Assembly (NCBI GenBank): GCA_003331625.1
Contig: QOPF01000003.1
Span: forward strand, 1-64,000
Source: Gammaproteobacteria bacterium
GTDB taxonomy: Bacteria; Pseudomonadota; Gammaproteobacteria; Magnimaribacterales; AG-339-G14
Reading direction: 5' to 3'
Length of the DNA: 64,000 nt
Of this stretch, positions 37,629 to 44,960 are shown piece by piece (positions within the stretch are counted from its first letter, which is position 1; each line of letters starts with the position of its first letter). The translations under genes and the position numbers were made by a program. Below the pieces are notes generated by a model, which made no database searches, had not been told where the DNA came from, and was given only the letters and a program-made list of their open reading frames with translations.

Positions 37629-38498
37629 TTAAGAAGAAATGAATTCTTCAGCTTTTTTTCCATAAAGATCCCACCACCTATCTCCAAGGGCTTTGATAGA
37701 GTCTAAATTTCTTTTAGATGTATTATCAAATGAAGATTCAATTCCAGAAAGTTCTGAGTCTACTCTTAAATAATTTTCTTCAAATAAAGATTGTGCAATA
37801 ACGTGTTCAATATTCGACTCCATAAGAATCTGTATTATCCCAGCGTTTAGCCAAGCTAAAGATCCCCATTTTCTAGCTCTCCTTCCATCAAGTCTTTTTG
37901 AGTTATATCCTGTTCCAATACTGAGAATTTTAATATCTTCATTTGGCCACAGTTTTTTTGCTTCTGAGTAGGCAATCAATACAGGGTTATTTGTAGAAAC
38001 TGCTCCATCAAGATACCACTTGCCTTCTATGGACTCAGCAGGAAAATATGTAGGTGCTGCTGATGTCGCAGCGGCAACTCTTCTTGCAGGAAGATATCCT
38101 TCTTTCCAAGACTTAAACATTTTGACTCTTCTTTTTTCTAAATCAAAAGCTGTAATAATTAAAGGAACTTTTGAGGAGCCTAAATCTTCAGCACCAAAAT
38201 ATTCATCAAAAGTTTTTCTTTTTATTTTACCTGCATATTTAGATCCTAATATTCTGTATCTAAAAGGAGAAAAGATTTTTTTTAGATTTTCTTTTGAATA
38301 AATTTTAACTAAATCTTCGCCTTCGAGATCTAAAATAGAAATGGCTAAAGAAATAATACCTCCTGTAGAAGTACCAACTAGTAAGTCAAAACTCTCAGAT
38401 AGCTTTTTTGGTATTTTTTTATCAAGTTTGCTCAGAAAATTTGCTGATGCTAAACCTCTTACTCCGCCTCCGTCTATAGACAAAACATATTTAGTCAT
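37629..38498 (-). CDS. Patatin-like phospholipase
   Basis: 289 residues, cytoplasmic. All patatin elements are present: oxyanion-hole DGGGVRG (residues 9-15), nucleophile elbow GTSTGG with S44, and the catalytic aspartate D164 in DGAV. Such enzymes hydrolyse acyl chains from phospholipids or lipid droplets. Sharing a transcript with gpsA suggests a lipid-turnover role. The ATG at 38498 is divergent from the symporter gene, with 56 bases between coding starts. Confidence 0.88.
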   Translation of the reverse strand: MTKYVLSIDGGGVRGLASANFLSKLDKKIPKKLSESFDLLVGTSTGGIISLAISILDLEGEDLVKIYSKENLKKIFSPFRYRILGSKYAGKIKRKTFDEYFGAEDLGSSKVPLIITAFDLEKRRVKMFKSWKEGYLPARRVAAATSAAPTYFPAESIEGKWYLDGAVSTNNPVLIAYSEAKKLWPNEDIKILSIGTGYNSKRLDGRRARKWGSLAWLNAGIIQILMESNIEHVIAQSLFEENYLRVDSELSGIESSFDNTSKRNLDSIKALGDRWWDLYGKKAEEFISS

Positions 38499-38554
38499 TG
38501 TTATTTATAGGTAAATTAAGCATATTATCATCGAAACTATACTTACTATTTAAA

Positions 38555-39994
38555 ATGAATTCATTGAGTGCTAAAAAAATAGGGTTTTGGGTAGGTTTGA
38601 TTATTTTTATAGTCATTTATTTTTTACCTTCACCTTCTGATCTTTCTAACGAAGGCAAGCTAACCGCTGCGATATTCTTATTGATGGGGATATGGTGGGC
38701 TACTGAAGCAATGCCTTTATATGCTACGGCATTATTGCCCTTAATTTTTTTTCCTCTCTTGGGTATTGATCCTATTGGTATTGTAAGCAAAGAATATATG
38801 AATAAAGTCCAATTTTTATTCGCTGGTGGATTTATGATTGGAATTGCAATGCAAAAATGGGATTTACATAAAAGAATTGCACTTAACATTTTAAAATTCA
38901 GTGGGTTGCAAGCTAAAAATATAGTAGCAGCATTCATGTTAACGAGTGCAATTTTAAGTATGTGGGTTATGAATACTTCTACGGCAATAATGCTTTTACC
39001 AATAGGGATATCTGTAATTGCAGTGATAAATGAAACGGTTAAAGATATTGCACCCAAAGAAAGTAAAAACTTTCAATTTGCTCTTTTACTAGGAATTGCT
39101 TATGCAGCATCATTAGGAGGTATTTCAACTCCAATAGGAACTTCGCCGAATGGATACTTGATTCAATATGCAAACGATAACTTTAATCAAGACATTGGCT
39201 TTATAAGCTGGCTTGCAATAGGTTTACCAGTTACTTTGGTGATGGTTCCTTTAGTTTGGTATATTTTGACCTCTTTAATTTTTCCTATCAATTTTAAAGC
39301 TTCGCCAGAAACAAACGATAAATTAAAGAGCATGCTTAAAGAACTAGGACAAATTACTTCTGAGCAAAAAAGAGTTGCAATAATTTTTTCCATTACAGCC
39401 TTTTGCTGGGTTTTTAGAAAATTGTTAGATGACCTCCCTGGTTTATATTTTTTAGAAGACGCCGTAATAGCAATGATAGGTGGCATTTCATTATTTTTCG
39501 TAAGCTCTTCTTCTAAATCAGACTATTTACTCAATTGGGATGACTTGCAGCAAAAATTTCCCTGGGGGCTTATTTTTTTATTTGGTGGAGGTATGGCTTT
39601 AGCCTTTGAAGTAAATTCAACTGGATTAGCGTCTTGGCTTGCTAATTTGATTCCATCTGATATCAACCCTATTTTAGTAACGGCAATGATTATTTTATTA
39701 GTTTTACTGCTAACTGAATTGACAAGCAATTTAACTACTACTATTACTTTTATGCCTGTCATTGCAAGTGTGGGATTCAACTTAGATATAAATCCTCTTC
39801 TATTAACCCTGCCTCTAACAATTGTTGCAAGTTGTGCCTTTATGTTGCCTGTAGCAACGCCGCCAAATTCAATTATTTATGCATCAAATTTAGTACCTGT
39901 TCAACAAATGGTTAGGGCTGGAATTTTTATAAACATAATTTCATTTGCATATATTCTTCTTCTTTCAGTCTTTTATTACCCCCTAGTTATGTAG
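38555..39994 (+). CDS. DASS (SLC13) family sodium:anion symporter
   Basis: 479 residues with about 11 membrane segments. The two SNT-type sites appear as WVMNTSTAIMLLPIG and LTSNLTTTITFMP, and the C-terminal ATPPNSIIY segment is typical of Na+-coupled dicarboxylate or sulfate carriers. The ATG at 38555 is chosen rather than a TTG at 38498 because homology begins only after it. A TACTAT at 38544-38549 ends five bases before the ATG, consistent with a leaderless mRNA. It is followed by the candidate ncRNA on the same strand. Succinate, malate or sulfate are all possible substrates. Confidence 0.88.
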   Translation: MNSLSAKKIGFWVGLIIFIVIYFLPSPSDLSNEGKLTAAIFLLMGIWWATEAMPLYATALLPLIFFPLLGIDPIGIVSKEYMNKVQFLFAGGFMIGIAMQKWDLHKRIALNILKFSGLQAKNIVAAFMLTSAILSMWVMNTSTAIMLLPIGISVIAVINETVKDIAPKESKNFQFALLLGIAYAASLGGISTPIGTSPNGYLIQYANDNFNQDIGFISWLAIGLPVTLVMVPLVWYILTSLIFPINFKASPETNDKLKSMLKELGQITSEQKRVAIIFSITAFCWVFRKLLDDLPGLYFLEDAVIAMIGGISLFFVSSSSKSDYLLNWDDLQQKFPWGLIFLFGGGMALAFEVNSTGLASWLANLIPSDINPILVTAMIILLVLLLTELTSNLTTTITFMPVIASVGFNLDINPLLLTLPLTIVASCAFMLPVATPPNSIIYASNLVPVQQMVRAGIFINIISFAYILLLSVFYYPLVM

Positions 39995-40052
39995 TAAAAT
40001 TTTGAAATAGTGTTGCACTAGGTTCAGCATCAGGGGTGCCTATAAAGTGCGT

Positions 40053-40235
40053 TTAATTATTACCCTGTGAAGGAGGTGGTCCAAATTAGTATTAACAAAT
40101 TAGCAGGAATTTCAGGGGATGCCTCTTGACAACGGGTTAAACCGATTCCGACCTTTTGCCGGTTCGCCCGCATAAGGTAAGAACAAAGTTGAAATACTTT
40201 TTCTTAAGCCCCGTCAGTAATGGCGGGGTTTTTTT
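40053..40235 (+). ncRNA. Candidate structured non-coding RNA with four hairpins
   Basis: A gap with no gene on either strand contains four consecutive stems on the plus strand: (1) 40063-40136, a long interrupted hairpin that includes CCC/GGG, TGT/ACA, AGGAGG (40071-40076) with CCTCTT (40122-40127), TCC/GGG and AAATT/AATTT; (2) 40133-40170, CGGG/CCCG plus AACCG/CGGTT, sharing GGG with stem 1; (3) 40179-40205, AAGAA-c-AAAGT with ACTTT-TTCTT; (4) the terminator 40209-40235. TATAAA at 40041-40046 could set a start near 40053. It matches no family I can name. A processed 3' UTR of the symporter mRNA is the main alternative. Confidence 0.65.
40206..40235 (+). terminator. Strong rho-independent terminator
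   Basis: CCCCGTC (40209-40215) pairs with GGCGGGG (40222-40228), one G-T wobble, loop AGTAAT, followed by seven T residues (40229-40235). It works in the plus direction only; the minus side lacks a U tract. It lies 214 bases after the symporter stop, which argues that it ends a separate RNA or a long structured 3' UTR. Confidence 0.92.
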
Positions 40236-41034
40236 ATTCGCTTAAATCGTGCCCCGAAGAAGATATGGTTCCACCATCGCAAGTGATAGTTTCACCAACT
40301 GTATAAGATCCTGCTTTAGAAGATAAATATATAGCCAAGCCACCAACATCCTCTGCTCTTCCCATTCTATGAACTGGATTTCTAGAAATTATTCCTTCAT
40401 AGTTATGTTCGACCGCTGCTCCAAGCATATCACTAGGAAATGGACCAGGAGCAATAGCATTCACTAGAATGTTTTCTTTTACAAGGCGGGCAGCAAGTAC
40501 CCTGGTCATGTGATGAACTGAAGCTTTTGATGCGCTGTATGGATAAGTTTCAAAAACTGGAGTTCCAATACCGTCTATAGATCCAATATTAATAACTCTT
40601 GCAGGATCATCCTGTGAAGCCGACTTTCTTAGTAAAGGAAGAAATTTTTGAGTTGAAAAAAATACACTTTTTACGTTTAAATCCATAACTTTATCCCAGC
40701 CTCTTTCTGTAAATTTGTCAATTGGTTCGGCCCAAGCTGCTCCAGCATTGTTCACTAAAATATCAATACTTTCTTCTAGAGACTCAACATCTCTAACGAA
40801 AGAATCAATTCCTTCTACAGACGACAAGTCAGATGGCAAGGAAATACATTGAGCATCATATCTTTCGGATAATTCTATTGCTTTGGCATCACAAATATCT
40901 GCTTTTCTAGATGTTATATAAACTCTTGCTCCATTTGCTAAATATGCTGAGGCTATCATTTCTCCTATACCTCTTGATCCGCCCGTAACTACAGCAACTT
41001 TATTTTTAACTGAAAAAATCTCATCAATTTTCAT
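40234..41034 (-). CDS. Short-chain dehydrogenase/reductase (FabG-like)
   Basis: 266 residues with TGGSRGIG (residues 17-24), NNAGAAW, the active-site Y-x3-K in YPYSASKA and a C-terminal TCDGG. This is the FabG/gluconate-5-dehydrogenase-like pattern; the substrate cannot be fixed. ATG at 41034 follows TAGGAGAAACA. It starts eight bases after panD and its stop lies inside the T-tract of the plus-strand terminator. panD pairing may be incidental. Confidence 0.83.
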   Translation of the reverse strand: MKIDEIFSVKNKVAVVTGGSRGIGEMIASAYLANGARVYITSRKADICDAKAIELSERYDAQCISLPSDLSSVEGIDSFVRDVESLEESIDILVNNAGAAWAEPIDKFTERGWDKVMDLNVKSVFFSTQKFLPLLRKSASQDDPARVINIGSIDGIGTPVFETYPYSASKASVHHMTRVLAARLVKENILVNAIAPGPFPSDMLGAAVEHNYEGIISRNPVHRMGRAEDVGGLAIYLSSKAGSYTVGETITCDGGTISSSGHDLSE

Positions 41035-41042
41035 TGTTTCTC

Positions 41043-41372
41043 CTAATTATTGATTTTTATAATTTTTGGCTGAACAAATTTATCATCTTTATCACAAATC
41101 ATGTAACTACAAATTATAACTAGATCGCCAGCTTTTGCTTTATGAGCTGCGGCTCCATTAAGGGATATTTCTTTCTTACCTTTTTCTTCTGAAAAAGCAT
41201 AGGTAATGAATCTATTGCCATTTGTAATGTTATAAATGTGTACTTGCTCAAATTCCTTTATGCCTAATTCTTCCATCCAGTTCAAATCAATTCCACAAGA
41301 ACCATCGTAATCAGGATTTGTTGACGTTACTTTAACTCTGTGTAACTTAGATTTAAGAACGGTTATGAACAT
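41043..41372 (-). CDS. panD: Aspartate 1-decarboxylase (pyruvoyl enzyme)
   Basis: 109 residues. The self-cleavage site G-S is in YDGSCGID (residues 24-25 region), preceded by KLHRVKVT and followed by [13 protein letters not shown] and [19 protein letters not shown], all PanD hallmarks. Serine becomes the pyruvoyl cofactor that decarboxylates aspartate to beta-alanine for pantothenate and CoA. The C-terminus is about 15 residues shorter than E. coli PanD, with the catalytic core intact. No panB, panC or panZ lies in the window. Confidence 0.93.
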   Translation of the reverse strand: MFITVLKSKLHRVKVTSTNPDYDGSCGIDLNWMEELGIKEFEQVHIYNITNGNRFITYAFSEEKGKKEISLNGAAAHKAKAGDLVIICSYMICDKDDKFVQPKIIKINN

Positions 41373-41380
41373 AATATTAA

Positions 41381-41459
41381 TGGCGGACCGGACGGGGCTC
41401 GAACCCGCGACCTCCGCCGTGACAGGGCGGCGTTCTAACCAGAACTGAACTACCGGTCC
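41381..41459 (-). tRNA. tRNA-Asp (GTC)
   Basis: Minus-strand cloverleaf with acceptor GGACCGG/CCGGTCC, anticodon stem CCGCC/GGCGG around GTC, T-arm CGGGTTCGAGCCCG and encoded CCA. At 79 bases including CCA it has a slightly enlarged D-loop. It lies upstream of panD on the same strand, eight bases from its ATG. Confidence 0.93.
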
Positions 41460-41473
41460 AATTTAGGAAAACA

Positions 41474-41479
41474 ATTATA
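41474..41479 (-). promoter_or_regulatory. -10 element of tRNA-Asp
   Basis: Perfect TATAAT on the minus strand, 14 bases before the mature tRNA 5' end. The -35 region at 17-base spacing (AGTTAC) is weak. Confidence 0.5.
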
Positions 41480-41528
41480 CATAGTATGAAAAGAAAGTAA
41501 CTTACAAAAATGAAATCAGATAATTGTT

Positions 41529-43124
41529 TTAAATCAAAACCTTTTGATGATTTATCCTAAATGAAATTGGTTCTAGATTTGTGTAGTTTTTTGATTTAAC
41601 AGATGAGACGTACTTGAATTTTACATCAACGTAATCTGAATATATTTCGAGTTCTACATACCCTTTATTTTTTCCATCTGTCCAGACAAGATCTTTGTTA
41701 GATTCAATAGATGATTTATCGATAGCATCAGTAAATTGTCCAAAAGTATCTATAAAATTTGGCGAGGTTATTGAAGGAGCACCTATTTCAATACCTTTGA
41801 AATTTTTTTCTTTATCGAACAAATTTGAAATCCAAGAATTATGAGAATCTCCTGCAAGAACAAGATTAGATTGAGAGTTGTTTATGGCCTTATAAAACTT
41901 TTCTCTATCTTTGGGATATCCATCCCAAGAATCAGTGTTGTAGGGAATATTCTTACCAGCCAATGATAAATATTTGTGTAAAAATTTTGGAAAATTTTCC
42001 TTATCTGCAGCTTTTAAAATATGAGGTAAGTATTTTGGTCCAATTAAAATTTGTTGGCCAAATATAGACCACTTAAAAGATTTATTAACTTTTGACCTTA
42101 TCCAGTTAAATTGTTCCTTGCCGAGTAATTTTCTTGGCTTATTAAGATCTTTTAAAAAATTTACTTGGTCAAAAGAATTTTCTTTAAAATAATTTTCTAT
42201 ATCTAATTGTTTGTTTCTTTCATATGATCTCGTATCTAACATCATAAGATTGATAAGATTTCCTACTTTGAAATTACGCCATATTTTGTCTTTACGACCC
42301 TTTTCACGAATTGGCATCCATTCATAATATGCCTGCAGCGCATTTTTTTTTCTCTTTGCGAAAGACCCTTCTTCATATGAATGGTTTTGAGCACCCTTCT
42401 TCCAACTATCATTTGTGAACTCATGATCATCCCAAACCGAAATCATAGGTTTTCTTTGATGTAATAGTTTTAGATCGGCATCAGATCTATATGTTGCGTA
42501 CCTTTTTCTATAATCATCTAGTGATAGCATTTCATGCCTGGGGTTTACTATCCTGCCCATTTTTTCTGCATCCTTTGAACCATATCCTCCATGACCATAC
42601 TCATAAAGGTAATCTCCAAGATGCAGAACTAGATTAATTTTTTCATTATTAGCTATTTCTTTATAAGCATTAAAATATCCTGCTGGATAGTTTGAGCAAC
42701 TGCAAAAAGCAATATTAAAGTTTGTTGGATTTTCTATAGGTAAAGTTGATGTCGTTCCAATTTCTGAATTTTTTCCATCAGCCAAGAATCGATAGTAAAG
42801 TTTTTTACCGTTATATTGCCTAGGAATTTTTGCATCAACTTTGACAGTATAATCGTTTTTTGAATTTGTTCTTGCATGACCAAAAGTAACCAAATTTGAA
42901 AAATTACTTAAAGTAGATACTTCCCATCTAACTCTAATTTCGGGATTGCCTATTGGTAGAATTTTTGTCCATAAAATAACGTTAGTGTTGGTCGGATCGC
43001 CACTTGCAACTCCATATTTAAAAGATATAACAGTATCTTTTTTAAAGGATGGAAAAATACGTAAGGGTAAAAATAATAAAAGTAACGCTAAGCTCTTTAA
43101 AAATTTTCTTCTGTATCTATTCAC
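41529..43124 (-). CDS. phoD: PhoD-like alkaline phosphatase/phosphodiesterase, Tat-exported
   Basis: 531 residues. The N-terminus has a twin-arginine signal (YRRKFLK, then a hydrophobic stretch to about 25). The PhoD N-terminal Fn3-like domain (about 30-135, with FKYGVASGDPT) precedes the metallophosphatase core: CSCSNY, HLGDYLYEYG, VWDDHEFTND and LAGDSHNSW supply Fe/Ca ligands. Such enzymes release phosphate from extracellular mono- and diesters, a phosphate-scavenging role in the sea. It begins with GTG at 43124, needed to include the Tat motif. No Pho box was identified by eye. Confidence 0.88.
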   Translation of the reverse strand: MNRYRRKFLKSLALLLLFLPLRIFPSFKKDTVISFKYGVASGDPTNTNVILWTKILPIGNPEIRVRWEVSTLSNFSNLVTFGHARTNSKNDYTVKVDAKIPRQYNGKKLYYRFLADGKNSEIGTTSTLPIENPTNFNIAFCSCSNYPAGYFNAYKEIANNEKINLVLHLGDYLYEYGHGGYGSKDAEKMGRIVNPRHEMLSLDDYRKRYATYRSDADLKLLHQRKPMISVWDDHEFTNDSWKKGAQNHSYEEGSFAKRKKNALQAYYEWMPIREKGRKDKIWRNFKVGNLINLMMLDTRSYERNKQLDIENYFKENSFDQVNFLKDLNKPRKLLGKEQFNWIRSKVNKSFKWSIFGQQILIGPKYLPHILKAADKENFPKFLHKYLSLAGKNIPYNTDSWDGYPKDREKFYKAINNSQSNLVLAGDSHNSWISNLFDKEKNFKGIEIGAPSITSPNFIDTFGQFTDAIDKSSIESNKDLVWTDGKNKGYVELEIYSDYVDVKFKYVSSVKSKNYTNLEPISFRINHQKVLI

Positions 43125-43170
43125 TAAACAAATTTAGCATTAATAAATGTTTTTGGATAAGAGATTTTTT

Positions 43171-43246
43171 TGGTGGGCGACACAGGACTTGAACCTGTAA
43201 CTTCCACCTTGTAAGGGTGGCACTCTACCAATTGAGTTAGTCGCCC
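43171..43246 (-). tRNA. tRNA-Val (TAC)
   Basis: Minus-strand cloverleaf with acceptor GGGCGAC/GTCGCCC, anticodon stem CCACC/GGTGG around TAC, T-arm ACAGGTTCAAGTCCTGT and encoded CCA. It lies upstream of the PhoD gene on the same strand. Confidence 0.95.
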
Positions 43247-43257
43247 GAGGAAAAAGT

Positions 43258-43263
43258 ATTATA
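43258..43263 (-). promoter_or_regulatory. -10 element of tRNA-Val
   Basis: Perfect TATAAT on the minus strand, 11 bases before the mature tRNA 5' end. No clear -35. The remaining gap to 43328 shows no convincing signal for the plus-strand carboxylase gene. Confidence 0.5.
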
Positions 43264-43328
43264 CCCAAATTGAATTTAATCAAAATGGACATTGAGAAGA
43301 AATTAGTGCATATTTTTTTTAACTAATT

Positions 43329-44960
43329 ATGAAACAACTAGAATCACAACCTTTTCAATCCAAGCTTGACTTGAATTCTGAAGAATTCAAAAAAAATAAA
43401 GATTCTATGTTAAGTATGATTTCTGAGCTTGATGAACTTCTAGATGAAGCAGAAGCTGGTGGTGGTCCAGATCATCATAAGAGACTTGCTGCCCGTGGAA
43501 AACTTCCTGTAAGAGAAAGAGTTTTTCATTTTTTAGATCCAGACAGTCCTTTTTTAGAAATAAGCGGTTTAGCTGCCTATAAATCTGAATATCCTGTTGG
43601 CGGAGGAGCATTTGCAGGTATTGGAGTATCCTCTGGAATTGAGTGTGTAATTTTTGCTAATGACCCCACTGTTCTAGCTGGCGCTATGCATTTTTATTCT
43701 GTAAAAAAATGGATGAGATGTATGCAGATTGCTAGAGACTGTCGAATTCCATTTATTCAGTTTGTTGAGTCTGCAGGTGGAGATTTAAGACCAAGAGCAG
43801 GAGCCTCTGTTGGAGGCGTCGGACATTTTGCTGAATCAGGAAGACAATTTTATGAAATTACTGAACTCTCAAAATTAAATATTCCAACTGTTACTGTTGC
43901 TTTTGGAACAGCAACAGCAGGTGGAGCTTATCAACCTGGTATGTCTGACTATAATATCTTTGTAAAGAATCAAGCAGATGTGGCACTTGCAGGGCCACCG
44001 TTAGTACAAATGGCAACAGGTGAAATTTCCTCGAGGGAGGATATTGGTGGAGCAAAAATGCATGCTGAAAAATCAGGTTTAGCGGAATATTTAGCTGAAG
44101 ATGATTTAGACGGAATTAGAATTGCCCGAGAAGTGATGTCGCATTTGAATTGGAATAAACATGGCGATGGCCCAAGATTTTTAATTGATCCTCCCTTGTA
44201 CAATCAAGATGATCTTCTCGGAATAATTGAGCCGGGTCTTAAAACACCTTTTGACATTAGAGAGATTATTGGTCGTATTTCTGACGGTTCAAAATTTGAA
44301 GAATTCAAACCCCTTTTTGGTCCAACAATAATTTGTGGATTTATTTCAATACATGGTTATCCAGTCGGAGTATTAGGGAATAATGGAATGCTTTTTCCAG
44401 ATGCTTCGCAGAAAGCTGCTCACTTTATTCAACTTTGTAATAAAAGAAATCTTCCTTTAATTTTTCTTCAAAATATTACTGGCTTCATGGTTGGAAAAGA
44501 TTACGAACAAGATGGTTCCATAAAAAAAGGAGCTCAAATGTTAAATGCTGTATCGAATTCCAACGTACCGCATTTGACTGTAATTGTTGGAAATTCTTAT
44601 GGAGCAGGGACATACGCAATGTCTGGAAGAGAATTTGGAAATTCATTTACCTTTATTTGGCCAACAGCAAAAATTGCAGTAATGGGTGGTGAAGTGATTG
44701 CTGGAGTAATGTCAATTGTTAGAAGAGGACAGGCAGCTAGAAAAGGTATCAAATTTAATGAAAAAGAAGATGCTGAAATTGTAAAAAATCAGCAAATTTC
44801 ACACGATAAAGGATCAAAAGCACTTAGAGCAACGAGTGTAATAAGTGATGATGGCATCATTGATCCAAGAGATACAAGAAGTGTTCTGGGGATGTGTCTT
44901 TCTATAGTAAATAATAAAGAAATTAAAGGCTCAGACGGCTTTGGAGTTTTTAGGCTGTGA
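43329..44960 (+). CDS. Acyl-CoA carboxylase carboxyltransferase (beta) subunit, MCC/GCC type
   Basis: 543 residues, crotonase-fold carboxyltransferase. The N-half has the GGGPDHHKRLAARGK lead and FVESAGGDLRPRAG; GTATAGGAYQPGMSDY and LAGPPLVQMATGE fit the methylcrotonyl/geranyl-CoA carboxylase branch rather than acetyl- or propionyl-CoA carboxylase. It carries out transfer of CO2 from biotin to a 3-methyl-2-enoyl-CoA. The partner alpha subunit is encoded with a four-base overlap. The neighbours (hydratase and AtuA homologue) favour a geranyl-CoA-like substrate (AtuC role), though leucine degradation (LiuB) is possible. Confidence 0.85.
   Translation: MKQLESQPFQSKLDLNSEEFKKNKDSMLSMISELDELLDEAEAGGGPDHHKRLAARGKLPVRERVFHFLDPDSPFLEISGLAAYKSEYPVGGGAFAGIGVSSGIECVIFANDPTVLAGAMHFYSVKKWMRCMQIARDCRIPFIQFVESAGGDLRPRAGASVGGVGHFAESGRQFYEITELSKLNIPTVTVAFGTATAGGAYQPGMSDYNIFVKNQADVALAGPPLVQMATGEISSREDIGGAKMHAEKSGLAEYLAEDDLDGIRIAREVMSHLNWNKHGDGPRFLIDPPLYNQDDLLGIIEPGLKTPFDIREIIGRISDGSKFEEFKPLFGPTIICGFISIHGYPVGVLGNNGMLFPDASQKAAHFIQLCNKRNLPLIFLQNITGFMVGKDYEQDGSIKKGAQMLNAVSNSNVPHLTVIVGNSYGAGTYAMSGREFGNSFTFIWPTAKIAVMGGEVIAGVMSIVRRGQAARKGIKFNEKEDAEIVKNQQISHDKGSKALRATSVISDDGIIDPRDTRSVLGMCLSIVNNKEIKGSDGFGVFRL

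Noticed and set aside
38617-39057. 146-residue minus-strand frame opposite the symporter
   Set aside because: Shadow frame of a membrane protein gene; composition mirrors the sense strand.
40031-40110. Pieces resembling a TPP riboswitch (GGGGTGCC, ACCC, TTAGTATTAAC)
   Set aside because: The obligatory CTGAGA and GCG-AGGGA elements are missing, and no thiamine gene or any plus-strand gene lies downstream.
40067-40129. 20-codon GTG frame inside the ncRNA region, next to AAGGAGG
   Set aside because: The Shine-Dalgarno-like bases lie within the frame itself rather than before it, and they are paired in stem 1. No support for translation.
40209-40235. Terminator loop resembling that of Spot 42 RNA
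   Set aside because: Only the short loop and adjacent bases look alike; the rest of the RNA does not, so common ancestry is not supported.
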